A stretch of DNA of 21,568 nt from Bacteroidales bacterium UBA6377 (GTDB taxonomy: Bacteria; Bacteroidota; Bacteroidia; Bacteroidales; UBA932): contig DJQV01000021.1 in NCBI GenBank assembly GCA_002438805.1, forward strand, positions 1-21,568, given 5' to 3'. Below, one piece after another: positions 1 to 5,748 of this stretch (position 1 is the first letter of the stretch; each line of letters opens with the position of its first letter). A model generated the notes under the pieces. The model had not been told where the DNA came from. It saw nothing but the letters and a program-made list of their open reading frames with translations, and made no database searches. Both the position numbers and the translations under genes were made by a program.

Positions 1-280
1 CTACTTTTGGCATTATCTAAGGTTAATTATTTTAATCCAACAAATATAAGAAATTAATATTTCATAAAATGCTTATACATGATTATTTTTACTTAACCAC
101 GGTCGATATAGAGTAAAATCACATTCCCATTTAAGTCATATCTCAAATTTTAATATTGAAAATTATTTAATTTGTCTCGACTGACGAAACAAAGATATAA
201 TGGAATTTTGTCAACTTTTGACAATTATCCAAAAATCCGCAGCAATTCACAATAAGGATTATTCCGTTGTGTAAACATTT
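1..280. other. AT-rich gene-free stretch
   Basis: This segment is far richer in A and T than everything to its right and has no convincing reading frame. It contains a TAnnTTTG-like box at 2-9 (TACTTTTG, plus strand), a TATCTTTG box at 190-197 on the minus strand, and a palindrome TTGTCAA-CTT-TTGACAA at 208-224 just upstream of that minus-strand box, where an operator would lie. Neither box has a TTG at the usual 19-nt distance within the visible sequence. It may be the regulatory region of a gene to the left of the window, or encode a small RNA that ends at the terminator at 281-311. Confidence 0.45.
208..224. promoter_or_regulatory. Operator-like palindrome
   Basis: Perfect 7-bp inverted repeat TTGTCAA / TTGACAA with a 3-nt centre. 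It lies 11 bp upstream (on the minus strand) of the TATCTTTG box at 190-197, so it could control a minus-strand gene outside the window. The role is inferred from position only. Confidence 0.3.
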
Positions 281-311
281 AGAGCGGATCGGAAGATTCG
301 CTCTTTTTTTT
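281..311 (+). terminator. Intrinsic terminator (+ strand)
   Basis: A 10-bp stem AGAGCGGATC / GATTCGCTCT (one G-T pair) closes on a GGAA tetraloop at 291-294 and runs straight into eight T residues at 304-311. This is a textbook rho-independent terminator for plus-strand transcription. No gene is visible upstream in the window, so it ends either a gene lying to the left or a small RNA from the AT-rich stretch. Confidence 0.7.
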
Positions 312-341
312 CAGCCGCAACTCACCACATGTTCTTCAGTC

Positions 342-464
342 TCGTGCGCACGAAGTCGATTCTGTGCGCACCAGAGGGCCTTGTGCGCACGGCGAAGATT
401 TTCCAACGTCCTCGTGCGCACCAGACGGCTTTTCACGCACGGGATCGGTCTCGTGCGCACGGGG
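342..464. repeat. GTGCGCAC palindrome cluster, copy 1
   Basis: Five exact copies of the self-complementary octamer GTGCGCAC start at 344, 364, 383, 414 and 453 (steps 20, 19, 31 and 39). A degenerate CACGCAC lies at 434-440. Neighbouring octamers can pair to give hairpins, for example 364-371 with 383-390 around CAGAGGGCCTT, and CGTGCG with CGCACG around the CAGACGG loop at 422-428. The same layout recurs at 12611-12742. It reads in several frames as short arginine-rich peptides, which I take as spurious. It resembles an intergenic REP/BIME-like element. Confidence 0.8.
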
Positions 465-522
465 CGGCAGGGCACTGAGCACTGAGCTCGGGGCGGTGGC
501 ATGAACGGGGCAGAAACGATGG

Positions 523-560
523 CAAGGAACGGGGACAAGGAACGGGGACAAGGAACGGGC
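523..560. repeat. 13-bp tandem repeat
   Basis: The unit CAAGGAACGGGGA occurs twice exactly at 523-535 and 536-548, and a third time truncated (CAAGGAACGGGC) at 549-560. It is a small low-copy tandem repeat inside the gene-free region; no function is suggested by its position. Confidence 0.8.
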
Positions 561-580
561 GGAAGCAAAGGTGCCAGCCG

Positions 581-619
581 AAGGTTGGGGTATTTTCGGC
601 GTTTTCTTCCACTACCTTT
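581..619. repeat. GGTTGGGG hairpin repeat, copy 1
   Basis: Begins AAGGTTGGGGTATTTT and ends CACTACCTTT, so the ends are imperfect inverted repeats around a T-rich loop. It is one of three similar 39-40 bp units spaced about 85 bp apart. Confidence 0.7.
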
Positions 620-663
620 ACACGGCACCCTCCATGCACGGCACTCCAAGGCTACCTTGCGGC

Positions 664-703
664 AAAGGTAGGGGTGTTTTTTGTGATTTTATCCCCAACC
701 TTT
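664..703. repeat. GGTTGGGG hairpin repeat, copy 2
   Basis: AAAGGTAGGGG at 664-674 pairs with CCCCAACCTTT at 693-703 with one mismatch, around an 18-nt T-rich loop. It is the best-paired of the three copies. Confidence 0.75.
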
Positions 704-748
704 GAACTCCACCTCGCCCCGACGTGCCTCCGAACCCTATCCACCCTG

Positions 749-788
749 AAGGTTGGGGTATTTTTCTCGATTTTCACCCATACCCTTT
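749..788. repeat. GGTTGGGG hairpin repeat, copy 3
   Basis: AAGGTTGGGGTATTTT at 749-764 is identical to the start of copy 1, and the right end CATACCCTTT is a variant of the inverted end. It lies about 200 bp upstream of the MFS gene and upstream of its promoter. Confidence 0.7.
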
Positions 789-885
789 GAAGATCTGGCC
801 CAAGACCACTTTGGGCAGAGGCATAGGCAGTCGGGGCAAGGACAAAGGAAATCAGGGACAGGGATAGGAACGAACAGCGGCAGCA

Positions 886-915
886 TTGCAATCCGACAGG
901 AAAGGTGTATCTTTG
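886..915 (+). promoter_or_regulatory. Bacteroidetes-type promoter for the MFS gene
   Basis: TTG at 886-888, a 19-nt spacer, then TATCTTTG at 908-915. This matches the known Bacteroidetes primary-sigma promoter (TTG near -33, TAnnTTTG near -7) in both boxes and spacing. It lies 72 bp upstream of the ATG of the MFS gene. Confidence 0.75.
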
Positions 916-987
916 CGCGCCGGCCAGGGGTCTCGTCCCAGAACGTAACACCGGGGCAGATATTTCTTAAGGCAGGAGCACACAAAG

Positions 988-2244
988 ATGAAGACAGACA
1001 ACAAAGCAGCTACCTCCGCAAGCAAAACGGACTGCCACACCGCCACCAGCAGCGCAGCCACCCCAGACAGCGCCAGCCGCACAGCTTTCGGAATCCTGCT
1101 GATAATCAGCGTATCACATCTGCTCAACGACATGATCCAGTCGGTCATCCCGGCTGTCTATCCAATACTCAAGGAGAAGTTCGGATTCACTTTCACGCAG
1201 ATAGGTCTGATAACCCTGGTCTTCCAGATGACATCCTCCATCCTGCAGCCTTTCACGGGTCTGTATGCCGACCGCAACCCGAAACCATACTCCCTCTCCA
1301 TCGGAATGTGCTTTACCCTCTGCGGTCTTCTGTTGCTTTCCACGAGCAACACCCTTGCGCTGATCCTCCTGTCGGTGGGCCTTGTAGGACTCGGTTCATC
1401 GGTGTTTCATCCGGAAGCCTCGCGCGCGGCCCAGCTGGCATCCGGCGGGCGCAAGAGCCTGGCCCAGTCCATATTTCAGGTCGGGGGCAACGGCGGCAAT
1501 GCCATAGGCCCGCTCCTGGCCGCAGCGATAGTGCTCCCGCACGGACAAGGTGCAATCAGCTGGTTCGCCCTGGCTGCAATTGCCGCAGCCCTCCTGCTTC
1601 TTGTGGTCGGGAAATGGTATAGCCGCAGCCTCACCGCCACGCGCAGTTCCGAAAAGAACGCCAGCCCGGGACGCCCGTTCTCCGCCCGGCTAGTCCGAAG
1701 AGCCCTTGTGATACTTGTCATCCTGCTGTTCTCCAAGTACTTCTTCACAGCTTCGATGACCAGTTACTTCACTTTTTTCCTTATGGACAAATTCGCCCTG
1801 AATGTCAAGTCATCGCAGTTATGCCTCTTCGCATATCTGGCCGCCTTCGCCGCAGGGACAGTCATAGGAGGGGCGCTCGGCGACAAGTTCGGACGCAAGC
1901 GCATCATCCTCATCTCAATCCTCGGCGCAGCACCTTTCGCACTTGCAATGCCGCACCTCACACTCGGCTGGACCATCATCATGGCGGCCATAACGGGGTT
2001 CATCATCGCCTCGGCATTCCCGTCAATAATCGTCTACGCCACTGAACTCCTGCCGGACAGGGTCGGCATGATCTCTGGGGTGTTCTTCGGGCTGATGTTC
2101 GGCATCGGCGGGCTCGGCTCGGCGTTTTTCGGATGGCTCGCGGACCGTACCAGCATCGAGTTCATCTTCCGTATCAGCAGCCTGCTCCCCCTCATCGGCA
2201 TCATTGCCCTGTGGCTGCCGGATCTTGGCAAATGTCAAAAATAA
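988..2244 (+). CDS. fsr: MFS exporter, fosmidomycin-resistance (Fsr) family
   Basis: A 418-residue inner-membrane protein with about 12 hydrophobic segments. Family-specific motifs are clear: SHLLNDMIQSVIPAVYPILK in the first segment, FQMTSSILQPFTGLYADR as the first cytoplasmic loop, SSVFHPEASRAAQLASGG, then QSIFQVGGNGGNAIGPLLAA. The family belongs to the major facilitator superfamily and is named after E. coli Fsr, which confers fosmidomycin resistance when overproduced; the natural substrate here is not known. The first roughly 30 residues are polar, Ala/Ser/Thr-rich and precede the first membrane segment. The start is the first ATG after a good promoter at 886-915. The gene stands alone and meets the minus-strand gene at 2317 head-on across a terminator. 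dxr, whose product fosmidomycin inhibits, lies 14 kb to the right. Confidence 0.9.
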   Translation: MKTDNKAATSASKTDCHTATSSAATPDSASRTAFGILLIISVSHLLNDMIQSVIPAVYPILKEKFGFTFTQIGLITLVFQMTSSILQPFTGLYADRNPKPYSLSIGMCFTLCGLLLLSTSNTLALILLSVGLVGLGSSVFHPEASRAAQLASGGRKSLAQSIFQVGGNGGNAIGPLLAAAIVLPHGQGAISWFALAAIAAALLLLVVGKWYSRSLTATRSSEKNASPGRPFSARLVRRALVILVILLFSKYFFTASMTSYFTFFLMDKFALNVKSSQLCLFAYLAAFAAGTVIGGALGDKFGRKRIILISILGAAPFALAMPHLTLGWTIIMAAITGFIIASAFPSIIVYATELLPDRVGMISGVFFGLMFGIGGLGSAFFGWLADRTSIEFIFRISSLLPLIGIIALWLPDLGKCQK

Positions 2245-2261
2245 CTGTCTCACCCGAGACG

Positions 2262-2294
2262 AAAAACTGCCTGAAGCCGCGGGGCCTCAGGCAG
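2262..2294 (-). terminator. Intrinsic terminator (- strand)
   Basis: CTGCCTGA at 2267-2274 pairs perfectly with TCAGGCAG at 2287-2294 around a 12-nt GC-rich loop. Read on the minus strand, the stem is followed by five T residues (2266-2262), so it terminates the sigma/anti-sigma gene cluster. It may also stop read-through from the MFS gene. Confidence 0.75.
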
Positions 2295-2316
2295 AAGAAG
2301 CGGGTGCCGAACAAAA

Positions 2317-2823
2317 CTATTTGGTGACTACCTCGATGACGGTGACGTCGCTCTTTCCGGAGAGTTTGACAGCCTCCATGGAGCCTGGCTTGTAGACTGT
2401 CATGGAAGCGATTGATTCAGGCTTGATCCTGGTCAAAGCATCCTTGTCACACTTCTTGCCATCGATGATGTAGACCGCTGATGTGAGGAGTACCGTAGAA
2501 TTGGAGCTGTTGTACGTTTTGCCGTTGACATTAACCTCTACATCTTCAGGATGCACTCCCTCAACCACGGTGGCGGATTTGATTTCCTTCACCTTCTTTC
2601 CGTCAGTCCCGATAACATGCATCCGCACGACTGCTTCACCGGAATTTCCCTTGGCGAGAGTGATCTTGTAGTCGCTTACCGTCTTGCCGACCAGCTGACT
2701 GCCGTCGAACTTCTCTATCATCTGTCCGTTGATGATGTATCTGTCAATTGTATCGGCCGGTGCCGCCACCATTGCGGCATTTAGGCCCAATGCGCATACC
2801 GCGCTCAAAAACATTGTTAGCAT
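2317..2823 (-). CDS. Small secreted protein with TonB-plug-like C-terminus
   Basis: About 168 residues when started at the ATG at 2823, which gives a signal peptide (MLTMFLSAVCALGLNAAMVA followed by a small polar mature start). An upstream in-frame start at 2859 would put a polar 12-residue tail before the signal and is less likely. The last 50 residues read AVYIIDGKKCDKDALTRI, PESIASMTVYK and VTVIEVVTK, which resembles the plug domain of TonB-dependent receptors (ViDG..., I.P..I.s..VlK, ...ViitTK) without a barrel. Similar lone plug-like segments occur in Bacteroidetes proteins linked to signalling and M56-type peptidases. It is the last gene of a row with the sigma factor and the single-pass protein, 78 nt after the latter. 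Function unknown; a periplasmic interaction role is an inference. Confidence 0.7.
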   Translation of the reverse strand: MLTMFLSAVCALGLNAAMVAAPADTIDRYIINGQMIEKFDGSQLVGKTVSDYKITLAKGNSGEAVVRMHVIGTDGKKVKEIKSATVVEGVHPEDVEVNVNGKTYNSSNSTVLLTSAVYIIDGKKCDKDALTRIKPESIASMTVYKPGSMEAVKLSGKSDVTVIEVVTK

Positions 2824-2901
2824 ATTCGTTTGATTTTTAAGTTGTTCCCACCCAGGCATCTGTTCATGCGCGCCACTGACAATGCCTCCGGGCAGGTCTT
2901 T

Positions 2902-3279
2902 CTATTTCATCGCAGTTATCGACACAGCTCCACCCTCCCGGTTCATCACATAGGAGCACCGGCTCCCGTCATTCATCTCGGCTGTGAGGATGATGCGCCC
3001 GCCGGACGGAGTCGCCGTGACGGACTTGACGTTGTCCGTGTCGAGGCTCATGATCTGCTGGATGCCTTCGGCGATTTCAAGCCCGTTGAAATCACATTGA
3101 CGGGGCCTGAGTGTCACGATCAGTGCCAACGAAGCCGCCGCGGCGAGCATCAGCCCCCAGACTACGGGTCTGCGCCTGCGGGATTCCGACCTGCGCACGA
3201 GCCTGTCAAACTCATCTGCGGCCTCATCGGAAAGATAAGCCTTCTCGAGTTCCGGCAATGTCCTGTTATCCTGTATCAT
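2902..3279 (-). CDS. Putative anti-sigma factor, single-pass membrane protein
   Basis: A 125-residue protein. Residues 1-37 are charged and cytoplasmic-like (ending RRSESRRRRP), residues 39-57 are one membrane segment (VVWGLMLAAAASLALIVTL), and the rest is a small extracytoplasmic domain. It starts one base after the stop codon of the ECF sigma factor, so the two are surely co-transcribed and probably translationally coupled. Size, topology and position are those of anti-sigma factors that hold an ECF sigma at the membrane, but I see no zinc-binding HxxxCxxC motif, so it is not a ZAS-type anti-sigma. The role is inferred from context. Confidence 0.65.
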   Translation of the reverse strand: MIQDNRTLPELEKAYLSDEAADEFDRLVRRSESRRRRPVVWGLMLAAAASLALIVTLRPRQCDFNGLEIAEGIQQIMSLDTDNVKSVTATPSGGRIILTAEMNDGSRCSYVMNREGGAVSITAMK

Positions 3280-3280
3280 A

Positions 3281-3778
3281 TCATTGTTCCTTTAAAATCT
3301 CTTTCATCTTGCGCCTTGCCTTTGAGAGCAGGGACTTTATCACGGATTTGTCCTTGCCGGTATTTGCCGACATTTCATCCAGCGACCAGCCGGTCTCCTC
3401 GCGCAGCTGCGTATATTCAAGTTCCGAGGGGGTCAGGCTCCCGTACATCTCTTTCCGGAGCGTGGCGGCATCCCGGGCATCGACACTTTCTGTCGCGGAC
3501 AAACCGCCAGGGAGGACATCTCCGGCAATCGGCTCGGTCACGATATGCCGTCTGCGGTAATGCGAGATGCAGATGTTCTTCGTAATCTTGACAAGCAGCG
3601 CCTCGGCATTCCGCACCGGATAGCCTTTCCCGGAGAGGTTCCAGAAAGCGAGCAGTGCCTCCTGAACCACATCATCCTCATCGATGGCCAGATCAGCAGC
3701 CCGGCAGAAACGCCTTGCCAGCGCCTTAAGCCTGCCGCTGCAATCCTGTGCGATATGTCTGAACTCCTGTTCTGTCAT
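3281..3778 (-). CDS. ECF-type RNA polymerase sigma factor
   Basis: A 165-residue sigma-70 family protein, the normal length for group 4 (ECF) sigma factors. Region 2 spans roughly residues 15-85, with the DEDDVVQEALLAFW motif (compare the canonical D.eD.vQevFl..w) followed by NAEALLVKITKNICISHYRRR. Region 4 spans roughly 112-160 and holds the helix-turn-helix TGWSLDEMSANTGKDKSVIK and the tail LLSKARRKMKEIL. It should direct RNA polymerase to a small regulon. It is followed by a putative anti-sigma gene (1-bp gap) and preceded by the lipocalin-like gene (59-nt gap) on the same strand. No recognisable TAnnTTTG promoter was found directly upstream, which would fit autoregulation from its own promoter. 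Confidence 0.9.
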   Translation of the reverse strand: MTEQEFRHIAQDCSGRLKALARRFCRAADLAIDEDDVVQEALLAFWNLSGKGYPVRNAEALLVKITKNICISHYRRRHIVTEPIAGDVLPGGLSATESVDARDAATLRKEMYGSLTPSELEYTQLREETGWSLDEMSANTGKDKSVIKSLLSKARRKMKEILKEQ

Positions 3779-3837
3779 ATTCCCGTAAAACCCGTTTCAT
3801 CCGTAAGTCGCAGAAAGCGGTGAAAAGTAAACGGAAT

Positions 3838-4344
3838 TTACAACAATTTTTCTACGCGCATATAAGTGTCGGTCTTAGGGTCTTTTACCCCAATGTCCCG
3901 GAGTGTGAGCTTGTCGGATGTCAATGTGAGCACTTCCGATCGCTGTGGTTTCTTCGCATGCTTTTTAAATTCGGAGACTGTCTTTTTGGTCAGCATATTC
4001 CCGAACATCTTCGGAAAGCCCTTCGGCTGTTCCAGAACTTCAGAGCGAATGGATTTCGCATCGTAAGTCTGTGTCAGCACACCGCCTTCGCAAGACCATT
4101 TTCCGCTGCATGAGACCAGCATTTTGACTGTGAACTTCTGCCCGCTGCCGTCATCCATCGACATTTCCATTACAGTCGCATTGCGGAAAGCACCATCCTC
4201 TGAGAGTTTAAGCGTGTCCGATACAGTCATCTCAGTTCCTTTCTCGGAAGCAGAATCGACCTGCACCCAAACTCCCTCCATTTCCTGGGCCTTGAGGCCT
4301 GATGCCACCATCAGGCAAATCAAAAAGACAATTGTTACCCTCAT
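3838..4344 (-). CDS. Secreted lipocalin-like protein
   Basis: The ATG at 4344 gives 168 residues with a clear signal peptide (MRVTIVFLICLMVASGLKAQ). A longer in-frame reading back to 4488 would run through the hairpin at 4427-4458 and is not credible. The mature part starts MEGVWVQV and continues with DTLKLSEDGAFRN and CSGKWSCEGGVLTQTYD. This pattern (G.W.., ...f..dG.f.., G.W...gd.L) is that of lipocalin-like calycin domains common in Bacteroidales secreted proteins. The ligand is unknown. It lies upstream of the sigma factor in the same direction, so it may be part of that operon, or a member of the regulon. A weak promoter-like TATCTTTC box (minus strand, 4368-4361) lies 17 bp ahead of the start, without a TTG at the right distance. 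Confidence 0.7.
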   Translation of the reverse strand: MRVTIVFLICLMVASGLKAQEMEGVWVQVDSASEKGTEMTVSDTLKLSEDGAFRNATVMEMSMDDGSGQKFTVKMLVSCSGKWSCEGGVLTQTYDAKSIRSEVLEQPKGFPKMFGNMLTKKTVSEFKKHAKKPQRSEVLTLTSDKLTLRDIGVKDPKTDTYMRVEKLL

Positions 4345-4426
4345 ACTAACTGATTTTTTTGAAAGATACGAATTATCCCTGACTCCTGCTACTTCCGGCA
4401 GAGGCCGCCCCGACCTCCATGGGCAC

Positions 4427-4458
4427 GCCGTACAGAAAACGGCCCTCTGCTGTACGGC
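4427..4458. repeat. REP-like hairpin, upstream of the transposase
   Basis: GCCGTACAG at 4427-4435 pairs perfectly with CTGTACGGC at 4450-4458, around the 14-nt loop AAAACGGCCCTCTG. It shares the GTACAGAAAA / CTGTACGG signature with three hairpins on the other side of the transposase gene, and sits between the divergent lipocalin-like and transposase genes. Confidence 0.85.
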
Positions 4459-4482
4459 AACCGCGAACCGCGAGGCCAAGAT

Positions 4483-4513
4483 TTGCAAATCTGATTCTTC
4501 TGTCCCATATTTG
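4483..4513 (+). promoter_or_regulatory. Probable promoter of the transposase gene
   Basis: TTG at 4483-4485, a 20-nt spacer and CATATTTG at 4506-4513, which matches TAnnTTTG in seven of eight positions counting the free ones. It would give a leader of about 45-50 nt containing the two overlapping hairpins at 4516-4545. Confidence 0.5.
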
Positions 4514-4515
4514 CA

Positions 4516-4545
4516 CCGCTGAGCAGCCTCAGCGGAGCAGGCTGC
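4516..4545 (+). promoter_or_regulatory. Two overlapping, mutually exclusive leader hairpins
   Basis: Hairpin 1: CCGCTGAG (4516-4523) with CTCAGCGG (4528-4535), loop CAGC. Hairpin 2: GCAGCCT (4523-4529) with AGGCTGC (4539-4545), 9-nt loop. They share bases 4523-4535, so only one can form at a time. Both lie between the predicted promoter and the ATG at 4566. There is no T-run, so this is not a standard terminator; control of translation, or a further recognition site for the transposase, are possibilities. Confidence 0.5.
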
Positions 4546-4565
4546 ACCATTAAAACTTTCAGAAA

Positions 4566-5462
4566 ATGATGAAAAACTTCAAAGAACGAGAAAGGTTCTG
4601 CAACGCGACTTTTCTCTCCGGCGGACCGTATTGGCACGTCTACACTTCCGGCAAAGAAACACCGCTGATTTTCAGCACCAGAGAAGAATTTACCCTTGCC
4701 ATGAATATGGTGGCGCAAGCCCAGGCCAACACCAGTGTCACGTTACTCGCATTTGAAATCATGGGTAACCACTTCCATTTCGTAATTTCGGCAGACAAAG
4801 AACAAATCCTCAACTTCTGGAATCTCATACGCAAGAGGATGATAAAACCGTTTCCCTTGATAAAAAACGTAACCCCGTCACTGAAGCCCATCGATAACTT
4901 GCAATCTCTGAGAAACAACATCGTCTACACCAACCGCAACGGCTACGTTGCCGACCCTTTGCACACACCATTCAGCTACCCTTGGGGCACAGGGCGCTAC
5001 TATTTTCAGGATTTCCCGACAAACCATCGTTATGCTGAAATCCATTCAGGCCAGCGCAGACTCATGTTCCGCGGACGAGAGCCGGAGCTTCCTGGAAATT
5101 GGGAAATCATAGACGGCCACATCTGCCCATCATCATTCTGCTCAATAAAAACAGGTATGGCGTTGTTCCGAGACGCGCACCACTACTTCTCTCTGGTCAG
5201 TAAAAATGTGGAGGCATACACCGAGATCGCAGCCGAGCTCGGTGACGGAGAGTTCCTCACTGATCCCGAGCTTTACAATCAACTGGCAGCGATCCTCAAA
5301 AAAGAATACGGGGCAGCTCCCCTCAAAGACCTCAGCCGACAACAGAAGTTTGATCTTGCCATCAGACTACGGCGCGACTTCCGTTCCTCCAACGCGCAGA
5401 TCCGCAGGATCCTGGCCCTCAGCCAATACGAAATCGATTCACTTTTCCCATTGACCGCATGA
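4566..5462 (+). CDS. REP-associated tyrosine transposase (RAYT, Y1/HUH family)
   Basis: A 298-residue protein of the IS200/Y1 transposase superfamily. Strand one reads GPYWHVYTSGKETPLIF. The HUH metal-binding motif is MGNHFHFVIS (H69 and H71). The segment IVYTNRNGYVADP (119-131) matches the RAYT signature YI..NP..AG.V..P, followed by YPWGTGRYYF. Tyr121 or a nearby tyrosine may be the nucleophile; I cannot decide which. Residues 255-298 form a basic helical C-terminal domain (RQQKFDLAIRLRRDF, QIRRILALSQYEIDSLFP) that could recognise hairpin DNA. In other bacteria RAYTs act on REP hairpins scattered through the genome and are not flanked by IS ends. Here four related hairpins lie at 4427-4458 and 5497-5626. 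Two ATG codons are in tandem (4566 and 4569). The GC content is lower than in the core genes to the right, hinting at foreign origin. Confidence 0.85.
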   Translation: MMKNFKERERFCNATFLSGGPYWHVYTSGKETPLIFSTREEFTLAMNMVAQAQANTSVTLLAFEIMGNHFHFVISADKEQILNFWNLIRKRMIKPFPLIKNVTPSLKPIDNLQSLRNNIVYTNRNGYVADPLHTPFSYPWGTGRYYFQDFPTNHRYAEIHSGQRRLMFRGREPELPGNWEIIDGHICPSSFCSIKTGMALFRDAHHYFSLVSKNVEAYTEIAAELGDGEFLTDPELYNQLAAILKKEYGAAPLKDLSRQQKFDLAIRLRRDFRSSNAQIRRILALSQYEIDSLFPLTA

Positions 5463-5496
5463 CCGCCATGACGCGAATCACCTCAACTGCCACATT

Positions 5497-5526
5497 CCGT
5501 ACAAAAAACAGCCTTCTGCTGTACGG
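5497..5526. repeat. REP-like hairpin A, downstream of the transposase
   Basis: CCGTACA (5497-5503) pairs with TGTACGG (5520-5526) around a 16-nt loop containing CAGCCTTCTGC. The right half closely resembles the upstream hairpin (CTGCTGTACGG in both). Confidence 0.8.
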
Positions 5527-5547
5527 GAGCCCCCCACGAAGCCGTCC

Positions 5548-5576
5548 CGTACAGAAAACACCCCCTTTTCTGTACG
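5548..5576. repeat. REP-like hairpin B, downstream of the transposase
   Basis: CGTACAGAAAA (5548-5558) pairs perfectly with TTTTCTGTACG (5566-5576), an 11-bp stem with the 7-nt loop CACCCCC. Confidence 0.85.
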
Positions 5577-5599
5577 AAATGCCCCCAAAGACCCCCGCG

Positions 5600-5626
5600 G
5601 TACAGAAAACACCCCTCTTTCTGTAC
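5600..5626. repeat. REP-like hairpin C, downstream of the transposase
   Basis: GTACAGAAA (5600-5608) pairs perfectly with TTTCTGTAC (5618-5626) around ACACCCCTC. Hairpins B and C share GTACAGAAAACACCCC in the same orientation, 52 bp apart, like a tandem BIME unit. Confidence 0.85.
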
Positions 5627-5695
5627 GGCAGCGTAGTGGAGCGGATCTGTACTGGAGACGAAACGAACAACGAAACGAGCGACAACGCGGCACGC

Positions 5696-5720
5696 AAAAA
5701 GCCGCCCCCGAAGGGACGGC
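5696..5720 (-). terminator. Intrinsic terminator of the efflux/OMP operon
   Basis: On the minus strand GCCGTCCC, tetraloop TTCG, GGGGCGGC (one T-G pair) is followed by five T residues (5700-5696). It lies 28 bp past the stop codon of the outer-membrane protein gene and separates it from the REP-like hairpins. Confidence 0.85.
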
Positions 5721-5748
5721 CTCAAGCAATTCATAGTAAGAAGCTCGC

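Noticed and set aside
342..464. CRISPR array
   Set aside because: The repeated unit is only 8 bp, spacing is irregular and no cas gene is present; palindromic octamers of a REP-like element explain it better.
311..649. Open minus-strand reading with Arg/His/Pro-rich peptide over the first GTGCGCAC cluster
   Set aside because: It is the translation of the palindromic repeats; similar peptides arise in several frames here and again at 12518-12852, with no signal peptide, domain or start-site support.
753..1622. Plus-strand 289-residue frame overlapping the MFS gene
   Set aside because: It overlaps a strongly recognised MFS gene in another frame, starts inside a hairpin repeat, and has a low-complexity composition without membrane segments or motifs.
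4566..5462. Transposase as a complete IS200/IS605 insertion sequence
   Set aside because: There is no TnpB partner and no conventional IS ends; the hairpins occur in several copies, and the protein carries the RAYT-type signature and an extra C-terminal domain.
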